A stretch of DNA of 64,000 nt from Streptomyces sp. (GTDB lineage: Bacteria > Actinomycetota > Actinomycetes > Streptomycetales > Streptomycetaceae), in contig NZ_JAEKKT010000131.1 of assembly GCF_019510245.1 (NCBI RefSeq), positions 17,932 through 81,931 of the forward strand. The letters are read 5' to 3'. Shown here piece after piece: positions 55,252 through 64,000 of the stretch (position 1 is its first letter; each line of letters opens with the position of its first letter). The notes beneath the pieces were generated by a model. The model had not been told where the DNA came from, ran no database searches, and saw only the letters and a list, made by a program, of their open reading frames with translations. A program made the translations under genes and the position numbers.

Positions 55252-56661
55252 ATGAGCGAAACCTCCGGCATACCCCCCGCGGACCACAGACGGCGGCGCT
55301 CCTTCCGCCGTGCCCTCCTCGCAGCGCTCGCCACCATGGGCCTGGCGGTCGCGGCCGCCGCGACCGCCGCCCTGCCCGCCGACGCCTCGGCCCCCTCCGT
55401 CCCGTCCGGCTGGAGCCAGGTCTTCCTCGACGACTTCAACGGCACGGCCGGCACCGGCGTCAACACCTCCAACTGGCAGTACGACACCGGGACCTCGTAC
55501 CCCGGAGGCGCCGCCAACTGGGGCACCGGCGAGGTCGAGACGATGACGTCGTCCACCACCAACGTCGCCCTGGACGGCAGCGGCAACCTGAAGATCACGC
55601 CGGTCCGGGACGCGGCCGGCAACTGGACGTCGGGCCGGATCGAGACCACGCGCACCGACTTCCAGCCCCCGGCCGGCGGCAAGCTGCGCGTCGAGGCCCG
55701 CCTCCAGATGCCGAACGTCACCGGTACGGCCGCCTACGGCTACTGGCCCGCGTTCTGGATGCTGGGCGCGCCCTACCGGGGCAACTACCAGAACTGGCCG
55801 AGCGTCGGCGAGCTGGACATCATGGAGAACGTGCAGGGCCTGGACAAGGTCTGGGCGACCATGCACTGCGGCACCAATCCTGGCGGCCCCTGCAACGAGA
55901 CGACGGGCCTGGGCAATTCGACCGCCTGTCCCAACACCACCTGCCAGGCGGGCTTCCACACCTACACGATGGAGTGGGACCGCTCGGTGAGCCCCGAGGC
56001 GATCCGCTTCTACGTCGACGGCGTCAACTACCAGACGGTGACGGCCGCCCAGGTCGACGCCACCACCTGGGCCAACGCCACGAACCACGGCTTCTTCGTG
56101 ATCCTGAACGTGGCGATGGGCGGCGGCTTCCCGGGCGCGTTCGGCGGCGGCCCGACCAGCGCCACCGAGTCCGGCCACCCGATGGTCGTCGACTACGTCC
56201 AGGTCCTGCAGTCCAGTGGGAGCGGTACCACGACTCCGCCCACCGGCAACCGTGACGCCTACAGCGCCATCCAGGCCGAGTCCTACGACAGCCAGTCCGG
56301 CGTCACCGCCGAGACCACCACCGACACCGGCGGCGGCCAGGACATCGGGTACGTCGCCAACGGCGACTGGGCGCTCTACAAGGGCGTCGACTTCGGCTCC
56401 ACGGCGGCCACCCAGTTCTACGCCAGAGTGGCGAGCGGCGCGGCCTCCGGGGTGAGCGGCCTGGTCCAGGTCCGGCTCGACAGTCCCTCCAACTCGCCCA
56501 TCGGCAGCTTCTCGGTCGCCGGCACCGGCGGCTGGCAGACCTGGACGACGGTCCCGGCCAACATCAGCTCGGTGACGGGCACCCACGACGTCTACCTGAC
56601 CTTCAGCAGCGGCCAGCCGGCGGACTTCGTGAACCTGAACTGGTTCGACTTCGGTCACTGA
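55252..56661 (+). CDS. Secreted GH16 endo-beta-1,3-glucanase with CBM6
   Basis: A 469-aa enzyme: basic N-terminus and signal peptide (cleavage near ADA-SA, residue about 45), GH16 beta-jelly roll with catalytic ELDIMEN (E187, D189, E192), a Ser/Thr/Pro linker, and a C-terminal CBM6 (IQAESYDSQSGVTAE to NLNWFDFG). GH16 enzymes of this type cleave laminarin or fungal beta-1,3-glucan. ATG 55252 follows GAGAGG. The upstream LacI-type palindrome indicates sugar-dependent repression. Confidence 0.92.
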   Translation: MSETSGIPPADHRRRRSFRRALLAALATMGLAVAAAATAALPADASAPSVPSGWSQVFLDDFNGTAGTGVNTSNWQYDTGTSYPGGAANWGTGEVETMTSSTTNVALDGSGNLKITPVRDAAGNWTSGRIETTRTDFQPPAGGKLRVEARLQMPNVTGTAAYGYWPAFWMLGAPYRGNYQNWPSVGELDIMENVQGLDKVWATMHCGTNPGGPCNETTGLGNSTACPNTTCQAGFHTYTMEWDRSVSPEAIRFYVDGVNYQTVTAAQVDATTWANATNHGFFVILNVAMGGGFPGAFGGGPTSATESGHPMVVDYVQVLQSSGSGTTTPPTGNRDAYSAIQAESYDSQSGVTAETTTDTGGGQDIGYVANGDWALYKGVDFGSTAATQFYARVASGAASGVSGLVQVRLDSPSNSPIGSFSVAGTGGWQTWTTVPANISSVTGTHDVYLTFSSGQPADFVNLNWFDFGH

Positions 56662-56676
56662 CAGGGAGTCGGGCAC

Positions 56677-56711
56677 ACGGCGCCGGAGGGGACCGCCCCT
56701 TCCGGCGCCGT
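56677..56711. terminator. Bidirectional terminator after GH16 and AraC genes
   Basis: ACGGCGCCGGAGGGG (56677-56691), loop ACCG, and CCCCTTCCGGCGCCGT (56696-56711) form a 15-bp stem with one bulge between the convergent genes. Confidence 0.78.
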
Positions 56712-56718
56712 CGCCGTG

Positions 56719-57615
56719 TCAGCGCAGCTCCGCCCGGAACGCCACCGGGGTCTGACCGGTGTGCAGCTGGAAGAACTTGGAGAAGTTCGCCGCGTCCGGG
56801 AAGCCGACCGCCGCGCCGACCCGGCCGATCGGGAGGTCGGTGTGGGCGAGGAGGCGTTTGGCCTCCAGGACGACCCGCTTGTCGATGAAGCCCTTCGGGG
56901 TCTCGCCGGTCGCCGCGCGGACCGCGCGGACCAGGGTGCGGCGGGAGTAACCGAGGGCGTCCGCATAGGCGCTGACGCTGTGGTTGGCGGCGAAGCCCTT
57001 CTCCACCGCGTCCCGGAAGAGGGTGAAGGTGGTGTCGGCCTGGCGGCGGGCCGCCTCCGCCGAACTGGCCGCGAGGTGGGCGAGGCGCAGGAGAAACGCC
57101 GTCAGGGAGTGCCGCAGCACCGAGGTGTGCAGGCTCAGGGGGAGGGTCTCGGTGTCCTCGTACTCGCGTTGCAGGTGGGCGAGCGACGCCTGGAGCGCGG
57201 CGAGCCGGGGGGCGTCCGGCCGGAGCAGGGGCGGCAGGTCGTAGCGGTAGAGGCCGGTCGCCTCGACGGTGGCTCGCGGCAGGAAGCCGGGCTGCATGGT
57301 CAGGACGGTTCCGCGGTACTCGCAGGTCCGCGAGAAGCGGTGCACCTGGCCCGGACGGATCCAGAGCAGGTCGCCGGCCCGGGCCTCGTGCTCGGCGAAG
57401 TCGATCATGTGGCGGACCGGGCCCTCGCTGAAGAGCATGACGACGTGGAAGTCGATGCGGTGGACGCGCTCCAGCGGGGCGTCGGCGTGCCACCGGCGTC
57501 CGGTCCCCATCGGGCCGACCTGGATGCCGACGCCGCCGACGCTCAGATCCACCGGGAAGGGGAAGGTTCTGATTCCGTCACCGTCGCCTGCCCCGTTGGG
57601 CGTTCTGTCCGCCAT
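56719..57615 (-). CDS. AraC-family transcriptional regulator
   Basis: A 298-aa regulator. The N-terminal cupin-like sugar-binding domain (GDLLWIRPGQVHRFSR) is followed by a two-HTH AraC DNA-binding domain (about 200-298: HSVSAYADALGYSRRTLVRA, LPIGRVGAAVGFPDAANFSKFFQ). ATG 57615 has GAAGGAC upstream. It is divergent from the pentose-phosphate operon, with a 15-bp inverted repeat between them, so it may regulate tkt and the genes that follow. Confidence 0.9.
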   Translation of the reverse strand: MADRTPNGAGDGDGIRTFPFPVDLSVGGVGIQVGPMGTGRRWHADAPLERVHRIDFHVVMLFSEGPVRHMIDFAEHEARAGDLLWIRPGQVHRFSRTCEYRGTVLTMQPGFLPRATVEATGLYRYDLPPLLRPDAPRLAALQASLAHLQREYEDTETLPLSLHTSVLRHSLTAFLLRLAHLAASSAEAARRQADTTFTLFRDAVEKGFAANHSVSAYADALGYSRRTLVRAVRAATGETPKGFIDKRVVLEAKRLLAHTDLPIGRVGAAVGFPDAANFSKFFQLHTGQTPVAFRAELR

Positions 57616-57692
57616 GTCCTTCTCGTGCCGTCCCTGTCGAAGATCCGTGTCCCACTTTCACCACAGGCTGACACACACCGACCTTCCCTCCC

Positions 57693-57707
57693 AAAAGTCA
57701 GACTTTT
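57693..57707. promoter_or_regulatory. Inverted repeat between AraC and tkt
   Basis: AAAAGTC-A-GACTTTT is a perfect 7+7 inverted repeat in an AT-rich segment (57691-57716), followed by ACTTTTG. It lies 54 bp before tkt and is a plausible regulator or promoter site. Confidence 0.5.
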
Positions 57708-57760
57708 ACTTTTGAACACGTCAGGCCAGCCAGAACGCTTCGAACGAGGACTTCTTGAAG

Positions 57761-59851
57761 ATGAGCACGCAGACATCAGTGGGCTTCGACGACGGCTTCG
57801 AGTGGACCGACCTCGACCGGCGTGCCGTGGACACGGCGCGCCTCCTCGCCGCGGACGCGGTTCAGCAGGTCGGCAACGGGCACCCCGGCACCGCGATGAG
57901 CCTGGCCCCGGCGGCGTACACGATCTTTCAGAAGGTGATGCGCCACGACCCGGCCGACCCCGAGTGGACCGGCCGGGACCGTTTCGTCCTCTCCCCCGGG
58001 CACACCTCGCTCACCCTCTACACCCAGCTGTTCCTCGCCGGGTACGAGCTGGAACTGGCGGACCTGAAGGCCTTCCGGACGCACGGCTCGAAGACGCCGG
58101 GCCACCCGGAGTACGGCCACACGGCCGGCGTCGAGACCACCACCGGCCCGCTCGGCCAGGGCGTCGCCAACGCCGTGGGCATGGCGATGGCCGCCCGCTA
58201 CGAGCGCGGCCTGTTCGACCCGGAGGCCCCCGAGGGCACCTCCCCCTTCGACCACACCGTCTGGGCGATCGTCTCCGACGGCGACCTGGAGGAGGGCGTC
58301 TCCGCCGAGGCCTCCTCGCTGGCCGGCCATCAGAAGCTCGGCAACCTGGTCTTCGTCTACGACGACAACCACATCTCCATCGAGGGCGACACCGCGACCG
58401 CGTTCTCCGAGGACGTTCTCAAGCGGTACGAGGCCTACGGCTGGCACACCCAGCGCATCGAACCGACCGCCGAGGGCGACGTCGACGTCCACGCGCTGTA
58501 CGCGGCCCTGAAGGCGGCGCAGGCCGAGACCGGGCGGCCGTCCATCATCGCGATGCGGACGATCATCGCCTGGCCCGCCCCGAACGCACGGAACACCGAG
58601 GCCGCCCACGGCTCCGCGCTCGGCGCCGACGAGGTCGCCGCCACCAAGCGCGTCCTCGGTTTCGACCCCGAGCAGAGCTTCCAGGTCGACGCCGACGTCC
58701 TGGCCCACACCCGCCGGGCCCTGGACCGGGGGGCCGAGGCCCACGCGGCCTGGGACAAGCGCATCACCGAATGGCGCGGACGGAACGAGGAGCACGCCCG
58801 GCTCTTCGACCGGGTCGTGGCCGGTCAGCTCCCCGAGGGCTGGGAGTCGTCGATCCCCGTGTTCGAGGAGGGCAAGGCCGTCGCCACCCGCGCCGCCTCC
58901 GGCAAGGTCCTCCAGGCGCTCGGCCCGGTGCTGCCCGAGCTGTGGGGCGGCTCCGCCGACCTCGCGGGCTCCAACAACACCACCATCGACAAGACGTCCT
59001 CCTTCCTGCCGAAGGGCAACGCGCTGCCCGAGGCGAACCCGTACGGCCGTACCGTGCACTTCGGCATCCGTGAGTTCTCGATGGCCGCCGAGATGAACGG
59101 CATCGCCCTGCACGGCAACACCCGGATCTACGGCGGCACCTTCCTGGTGTTCTCCGACTACATGCGCAACGCCGTCCGTATGTCGGCCCTGATGCAGCTG
59201 CCCGTGACGTACGTCTGGACCCACGACTCGATCGGTCTCGGCGAGGACGGCCCGACCCACCAGCCGGTCGAGCACCTGGCCGCGCTGCGCGCCATCCCGG
59301 GCCTGAACGTCGTCCGCCCGGCCGACGCCAACGAGACCGCGACGGCCTGGGCCGAGATCCTGAAGAGGCACGCCACGCACCCGGCCCCGCACGGGCTCGC
59401 GCTGACCCGCCAGGGCGTGCCGACGTACGCGCCGAACCCGGACGCGGCCAAGGGCGGCTATGTGCTGCGCGAGTCGTCGACCGAGACCCCGGAGGTGGTC
59501 CTGATCGCCACCGGTTCCGAGGTGCACCTCGCCGTCGGGGCCCGCGACCTCCTGGAGGCCGAGGGGATCGGCACCCGGGTGGTGTCGATGCCGTCCGTGG
59601 AGTGGTTCGAGGAGCAGCCCCGCGAGTACCGCGAGAGCGTCCTGCCGCCGGCCGTGAAGGCGCGGGTCGCCGTCGAGGCCGGGATCGGCCTGACCTGGTA
59701 CCGCTTCGTCGGCGACGCCGGACGGATCGTCTCCCTGGAGCACTTCGGTGCCTCCGCCGACGCCAGGACCCTGTTCGCCGAGTTCGGCTTCACCGCCGAG
59801 AACGTGGCGGCCGCGGCCCGCGAGTCCCTCGCCGCCGCCCGCACCGCCTGA
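57761..59851 (+). CDS. tkt: Transketolase
   Basis: A 696-aa thiamine-diphosphate enzyme. NGHPGTAMSLAPAAY and GHTSLTLYTQLFL belong to the N-domain, GDGDLEEGVSAEASSLAGHQ is the ThDP/metal motif, and the pyrimidine domain holds REFSMAAEMNGIALHG and GEDGPTHQPVEHLA. It transfers two-carbon ketol units in the non-oxidative pentose phosphate pathway. ATG 57761 is preferred over the TTG two codons upstream. First gene of the operon. Confidence 0.95.
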   Translation: MSTQTSVGFDDGFEWTDLDRRAVDTARLLAADAVQQVGNGHPGTAMSLAPAAYTIFQKVMRHDPADPEWTGRDRFVLSPGHTSLTLYTQLFLAGYELELADLKAFRTHGSKTPGHPEYGHTAGVETTTGPLGQGVANAVGMAMAARYERGLFDPEAPEGTSPFDHTVWAIVSDGDLEEGVSAEASSLAGHQKLGNLVFVYDDNHISIEGDTATAFSEDVLKRYEAYGWHTQRIEPTAEGDVDVHALYAALKAAQAETGRPSIIAMRTIIAWPAPNARNTEAAHGSALGADEVAATKRVLGFDPEQSFQVDADVLAHTRRALDRGAEAHAAWDKRITEWRGRNEEHARLFDRVVAGQLPEGWESSIPVFEEGKAVATRAASGKVLQALGPVLPELWGGSADLAGSNNTTIDKTSSFLPKGNALPEANPYGRTVHFGIREFSMAAEMNGIALHGNTRIYGGTFLVFSDYMRNAVRMSALMQLPVTYVWTHDSIGLGEDGPTHQPVEHLAALRAIPGLNVVRPADANETATAWAEILKRHATHPAPHGLALTRQGVPTYAPNPDAAKGGYVLRESSTETPEVVLIATGSEVHLAVGARDLLEAEGIGTRVVSMPSVEWFEEQPREYRESVLPPAVKARVAVEAGIGLTWYRFVGDAGRIVSLEHFGASADARTLFAEFGFTAENVAAAARESLAAARTA

Positions 59852-59883
59852 TCCACCAGCCAGAAACAGTTCAGTAAGGGAAG

Positions 59884-61026
59884 ATGATCACTGTGACCGA
59901 AGCAACCGCCACCGCGGGAGCACTCAAGCGCCTCTCCGACGAGGGCGTCTCGATCTGGCTGGACGACCTGTCGCGCAAGCGGATCAGCACCGGCAACCTC
60001 GCCGAGCTCGTCGCGAACCGCCACGTCGTGGGCGTGACCACGAACCCGTCGATCTTCCAGGCCGCCATCGGCTCCGGCGAGGGCTACGAGGAGCAGCTCG
60101 CCGACCTGGCCGTGCGCGGGGTCACGGTCGAGGAGGCCGTGCGGATGATGACGACGCAGGACGTGCGGGCCGCCGCCGACATCCTGCGCCCTGCGTACGA
60201 TGCGTCGCACGGCGCGGACGGCCGGGTGTCCATCGAGGTCGACCCCCGCCTCGCCCACGACACCGCCGCCACCGTCGCCGAGGCCAAGCAGCTCTTCTGG
60301 CTGGTCGACCGCCCCAACGTGATGATCAAGATCCCGGCGACCCGGGCCGGTCTCCCGGCGATCACCGCGGTCGTCGCGGAGGGCATCAGCGTCAACGTCA
60401 CGCTGATCTTCTCGCTGGAGCGCTACCGCGAGGTCATGGCCGCCTACCTGGCCGGCCTGGAGCAGGCCGCCGCCAAGGGCCTGGACCTCGCCGCCATCCA
60501 CTCCGTGGCCTCCTTCTTCGTCTCCCGCGTCGACAGCGAGATCGACAAGCGGCTGACGGTCATCGGCACGGACGAGGCGCTCGCACTGAAGGGCCGGGCG
60601 GCGCTGGCCAACGCGCGGCTCGCCTACGAGGCGTACGAGGAGGTCTTCACCGGCGACCGCTGGACCGCGCTGGCCGCCGCGAAGGCCAACAGGCAGCGCC
60701 CGCTGTGGGCCTCCACCGGCGTCAAGGACCCGGCGTACAAGGACACCCTCTACGTCGACGAGCTGGTGGCCCCCGGCACCGTCAACACCATGCCGGAGGC
60801 GACGCTGAACGCGACCGCCGACCACGGTGACATCCACGGCGACACGGTGACCGGCGGCTACGCGCAGGCCCGCGCCGACCTGGAGGCGGTGGAGCGGCTC
60901 GGCATCTCCTACGACGAGGTCGTGGGCAAGCTGGAGGACGAGGGCGTCGCCAAGTTCGAGGTGGCCTGGCAGGAGCTGCTGGACGCCGTCACGAAGTCCC
61001 TGGACAGCAAGGGAGTTGAGGCGTAA
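59884..61026 (+). CDS. tal: Transaldolase
   Basis: A 380-aa enzyme: [35 protein letters not shown], and the Schiff-base Lys in [10 protein letters not shown]. It moves dihydroxyacetone units between sugar phosphates. ATG 59884 is used; GTG 59893 is an alternative with better RBS spacing. It lies 32 nt after tkt and its TAA overlaps the zwf start by one base. Confidence 0.95.
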   Translation: MITVTEATATAGALKRLSDEGVSIWLDDLSRKRISTGNLAELVANRHVVGVTTNPSIFQAAIGSGEGYEEQLADLAVRGVTVEEAVRMMTTQDVRAAADILRPAYDASHGADGRVSIEVDPRLAHDTAATVAEAKQLFWLVDRPNVMIKIPATRAGLPAITAVVAEGISVNVTLIFSLERYREVMAAYLAGLEQAAAKGLDLAAIHSVASFFVSRVDSEIDKRLTVIGTDEALALKGRAALANARLAYEAYEEVFTGDRWTALAAAKANRQRPLWASTGVKDPAYKDTLYVDELVAPGTVNTMPEATLNATADHGDIHGDTVTGGYAQARADLEAVERLGISYDEVVGKLEDEGVAKFEVAWQELLDAVTKSLDSKGVEA

Positions 61027-62594
61027 TGAGCGAGACCGCCAAGGAGGTGCGGGTGCCGGTGGTGCCCGCCGCCGACTGGGACAACCCGCTGCGCGACGCG
61101 CGCGACCGGCGGCTGCCGCGGGTCGCGGGCCCGTCGGGCCTGGTCATCTTCGGGGTGACCGGTGACCTGTCCCGCAAGAAGCTGATGCCGGCCGTCTACG
61201 ACCTGGCCAACCGCGGCCTGCTGCCGCCGGGCTTCTCCCTCGTCGGCTTCGCCCGCCGGGACTGGGAGGACCAGGACTTCGCGCAGGTCGTCCACGACGC
61301 GGTGCGCGAGCACGCCCGTACCCCCTTCCAGGAGGAGGTCTGGCAGCAGCTCGCCGAGGGCATGCGGTTCATCCCCGGCGACTTCGACGACGACACCGCG
61401 TTCAAGCAGCTCAAGGCGGCCGTCGACGAGCTGGACAGCTCCCGGGGCACCGGCGGCAACTTCGCGTTCTACCTCTCCGTGCCGCCGAAGTTCTTCCCGA
61501 AGGTCGTCCAGCAGCTGAAGAAGGTCGGTCTGGCGACCCCGCCGGCCGGGGCCTGGCGGCGGGCGGTCATCGAGAAGCCGTTCGGCCACGACCTGGCGTC
61601 GGCGCAGGACCTGAACGCGGTCGTCCACGACGTGTTCGATCCCGACCAGGTGTTCCGCATCGACCACTACCTGGGCAAGGAGACCGTCCAGAACATCCTG
61701 GCGCTGCGCTTCGCCAACCAGATGTACGAGCCGATCTGGAACCGGTCGTACGTCGACCACGTGCAGATCACCATGGCCGAGGACATCGGCATCGGCGGCC
61801 GGGCGGGCTACTACGACGGCATCGGTTCGGCCCGTGACGTCATCCAGAACCACCTGCTCCAGCTGATGGCCCTGACCGCGATGGAGGAGCCGATCGCGTT
61901 CGACGCGGACGCGCTGCTCACCGAGAAGCTGAAGGTCCTGAAGTCGGTGCGGCTGCCGGAGGACCTGGGCCGGCACACCGTGCGCGGCCAGTACGCCGAG
62001 GGCTGGCAGGGCGGCGAGAAGGTGATCGGCTACCTCCAGGAGGACGGTATCGACCCGAAGTCGAAGACCGACACCTACGCGGCCGTCAAGCTCGGCATCG
62101 ACAACCGCCGCTGGGCGGGCGTCCCCTTCTACCTGCGCACCGGCAAGCGGCTCGGGCGCCGGGTCACCGAGATCGCGGTGGTCTTCAAGCGGGCCCCGCA
62201 CTCCCCCTTCGACTCCACGGCCACCGAGGAGCTCGGCGCCAACGCGATCGTCATCCGCGTCCAGCCCGACGAGGGCATGACCGTCCGGTTCGGCTCCAAG
62301 GTGCCGGGCACCTCGATGGAGATCCGGGACGTGACGATGGACTTCGCATACGGCGAGTCGTTCACGGAGTCCAGCCCGGAGGCGTACGAGCGGCTCATCC
62401 TGGACGTGCTGCTCGGCGACGCCAATTTGTTCCCTCGTCACCAGGAAGTGGAAGAGTCCTGGAAGATCCTCGACCCGATCGAGACGTACTGGGCAAAGCA
62501 TGGTAAGCCCGCACAGTACGAGTCGGGCAGCTGGGGACCGCAGGAAGCCGACGAGATGCTCGCACGAGACGGACGGAGCTGGCGCAGGCCATGA
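61026..62594 (+). CDS. zwf: Glucose-6-phosphate 1-dehydrogenase
   Basis: A 522-aa enzyme: cofactor motif IFGVTGDLSRKKLMP, substrate and catalytic motif RIDHYLGKETVQN, and EKPFGHDLASAQDLN. It makes 6-phosphogluconolactone and NAD(P)H, the first oxidative step. The start overlaps the tal stop, and its stop overlaps opcA by 4 nt. Confidence 0.96.
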   Translation: MSETAKEVRVPVVPAADWDNPLRDARDRRLPRVAGPSGLVIFGVTGDLSRKKLMPAVYDLANRGLLPPGFSLVGFARRDWEDQDFAQVVHDAVREHARTPFQEEVWQQLAEGMRFIPGDFDDDTAFKQLKAAVDELDSSRGTGGNFAFYLSVPPKFFPKVVQQLKKVGLATPPAGAWRRAVIEKPFGHDLASAQDLNAVVHDVFDPDQVFRIDHYLGKETVQNILALRFANQMYEPIWNRSYVDHVQITMAEDIGIGGRAGYYDGIGSARDVIQNHLLQLMALTAMEEPIAFDADALLTEKLKVLKSVRLPEDLGRHTVRGQYAEGWQGGEKVIGYLQEDGIDPKSKTDTYAAVKLGIDNRRWAGVPFYLRTGKRLGRRVTEIAVVFKRAPHSPFDSTATEELGANAIVIRVQPDEGMTVRFGSKVPGTSMEIRDVTMDFAYGESFTESSPEAYERLILDVLLGDANLFPRHQEVEESWKILDPIETYWAKHGKPAQYESGSWGPQEADEMLARDGRSWRRP

Positions 62595-63526
62595 AGATCG
62601 ACCTGACGGACACCACGGCAAGCAAGATCAACAAGGCGTTGGTGCAGGGTCGCCGCGCCATCGGAACCCCTGCCGTGGGCATGGTCCTGACGATGGTGAT
62701 CGTCACGGACGAGGAGAACGCCTACGACTCGATCAAGGCGGCCGAGGAGGCCTCGCACGAGCACCCCTCGCGCACCCTGGTCGTCATCAAGCGGCACGCC
62801 CGGACCCTGCGCGACCGCACCACGTCCCGTCTGGACGCCGAGGTACGGGTCGGTTCCGAGGCCGGCACCGGCGAGACGGTCGTCCTGCGCACGTACGGCG
62901 AGGTCTCCGACCACGCCGACTCCGTCGTCCTGCCGCTGCTGCTGCCGGACGCCCCGGTGGTCGTGTGGTGGCCGGTGGAGGCCCCCGACACCCCGTCCAA
63001 GGACCCGCTGGGCGCGCTCGCCCAGCGCCGGATCACCGACCTGTACGCGGTCGAGCGGCCGATGCAGGTCCTGGAGACCCGCGCCCGCAACTACGCGCCC
63101 GGCGACACCGACCTCGCGTGGACCCGGCTCACCCTGTGGCGGTCCATGCTGGCCGCCGCCCTCGACCAGGCCCGGGTCGACGTGACCTCGGCGGCCGTCG
63201 AGGCCGAGGCGGACAACCCCAGCGCCGAACTCCTCGCCCGCTGGCTGGAGGCGCGCCTCAGGGTCAAGGTGGACCGCGTGGTCTCCCCCGGCCCGGTCGT
63301 CACGAAGGTACGGCTCGGCACCGCCTCCGGCGAGATCGTCATCGACCGCCCCGAAGGCCCGCTGGCCAGCCTGACCCTGCCGGGCCAGCCGCCGCGCACC
63401 CTCGCCCTGAAGGTCCGCCCCACCTCCGAACTCATCGCCGAGGAACTGCGCCGCCTCGACGCCGACGAGATGTACGCCATCGCCCTGCGAGGCGAGGGCA
63501 CCAAGGAGACCGTCTCCCATGCCTGA
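62591..63526 (+). CDS. opcA: Glucose-6-phosphate dehydrogenase assembly protein OpcA
   Basis: A 311-aa protein matching OpcA, needed for full Zwf activity and redox control in cyanobacteria and actinobacteria (N-terminal [38 protein letters not shown]). ATG 62591 overlaps the zwf stop (ATGA). Its 3' end overlaps pgi by 8 nt. Confidence 0.93.
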   Translation: MKIDLTDTTASKINKALVQGRRAIGTPAVGMVLTMVIVTDEENAYDSIKAAEEASHEHPSRTLVVIKRHARTLRDRTTSRLDAEVRVGSEAGTGETVVLRTYGEVSDHADSVVLPLLLPDAPVVVWWPVEAPDTPSKDPLGALAQRRITDLYAVERPMQVLETRARNYAPGDTDLAWTRLTLWRSMLAAALDQARVDVTSAAVEAEADNPSAELLARWLEARLRVKVDRVVSPGPVVTKVRLGTASGEIVIDRPEGPLASLTLPGQPPRTLALKVRPTSELIAEELRRLDADEMYAIALRGEGTKETVSHA

Positions 63527-64000
63527 CACCCCCGAGCTCACCCGGCGGCCCGAATGGACCGCCCTGGCGGACCACCGGGCCGAAGGACAGCCCGTCCTGC
63601 GTGAGCTGTTCGCGGCCGACCCGGAGCGGGCCGAGCGGTACGTCGTACGGGTCGGCGACCTGCACATCGACTACAGCAAGCACCTGATCACGGACGAGAC
63701 GCTCGCCCTGCTCCGGGAACTGGCCGCCGCCACCGACGTGTTCGGGCTGCGGGACGCGATGTTCCGCGGCGAGAAGATCAACATCACCGAGCGGCGGGCG
63801 GTCCTGCACACCGCGCTGCGCGCTCCGCGTGACGCGGTCGTCGAGGTCGACGGGGTGAACGTCGTCCCGGCCGTGCACGCCGTGCTCGACAAGATGGGCG
63901 ACTTCGCTTCCCGCGTCCGCTCCGGCGAGTGGACCGGCCACACCGGCAAGCGCATCAAGAACGTCGTCAACATCGGCATCGGCGGCTCGGACCTGGGTCC
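63519..64000 (+). CDS. pgi: Glucose-6-phosphate isomerase, N-terminal part
   Basis: About 160 residues before the window edge ([49 protein letters not shown]), which includes the first PGI signature. It interconverts glucose-6-phosphate and fructose-6-phosphate, closing the cycle with zwf and the tkt/tal products. The C-terminal part lies outside the window. Confidence 0.95.
   Translation, partial: MPDTPELTRRPEWTALADHRAEGQPVLRELFAADPERAERYVVRVGDLHIDYSKHLITDETLALLRELAAATDVFGLRDAMFRGEKINITERRAVLHTALRAPRDAVVEVDGVNVVPAVHAVLDKMGDFASRVRSGEWTGHTGKRIKNVVNIGIGGSDLG

Overview
The window comes from a high-GC actinomycete, almost certainly a Streptomyces chromosome. The evidence is the very high GC in third codon positions, many GTG starts and 4-nt start/stop overlaps, twin-arginine lipoproteins, sugar ABC operons that lack their own ATPase, a DasR-type chitinase promoter, and a single rare TTA codon. 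From memory (not checked), the zwf/opcA/tal/tkt block and the phosphopantetheinyl transferase/phosphoesterase pair resemble the region around SCO6659-SCO6673 of S. coelicolor.

Layout. 1-3.7 kb: the edge of an IclR regulator, then a divergent SsuABC/TauABC-like uptake operon. 3.7-12 kb: a minus-strand alpha-glucan locus with a LacI regulator, MalEFG-like importer, cytoplasmic GH13 alpha-glucosidase and secreted GH87 alpha-1,3-glucanase. 12-17.7 kb: a polyamine-type PotABCD importer, divergent from a GntR regulator and a soluble Cache-domain protein. 17.7-24.6 kb: small regulatory and housekeeping genes. These are a TTA-containing orphan MmyB-type ligand-binding protein, an XRE + ImmA/IrrE-like peptidase pair, an alpha/beta hydrolase, an Sfp-type phosphopantetheinyl transferase overlapping a metallophosphoesterase, and an ATP-grasp enzyme. 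24.6-27.4 kb: a GH18 chitinase with DasR-like operators, and a sulfotransferase.

27.5-46.1 kb is one large divergent glycan-utilisation island. The minus strand carries DeoR regulator, GH4, GH38 alpha-mannosidase and GH29 alpha-L-fucosidase. The plus strand carries a PfkB kinase, an ABC importer, an alkaline-phosphatase-superfamily enzyme, GH2 beta-galactosidase, and two Tat-exported phosphoesterase-like proteins (calcineurin-type with a LamG domain; PHP domain). 46.2-52.8 kb: a MarR-controlled acyl-CoA operon (SDR, amidohydrolase, acyl-CoA ligase, MaoC hydratase), facing MarR, IclR and LanC-like genes. 52.8-57.6 kb: a truncated sulfatase, an L,D-transpeptidase lipoprotein, a secreted GH16 glucanase with a perfect 16-bp operator palindrome, and an AraC regulator. 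57.7-64 kb: the pentose-phosphate operon tkt-tal-zwf-opcA-pgi, which runs off the window.

Functionally, much of the window deals with polymers found in fungal walls and complex glycans: alpha-1,3-glucan, beta-1,3-glucan, chitin, and mannose-, fucose- and galactose-containing glycans. Secreted hydrolases feed ABC importers and intracellular glycosidases, and the sugar flux can enter the adjacent pentose-phosphate pathway. No rRNA, tRNA, CRISPR array, transposase or integrase was seen.
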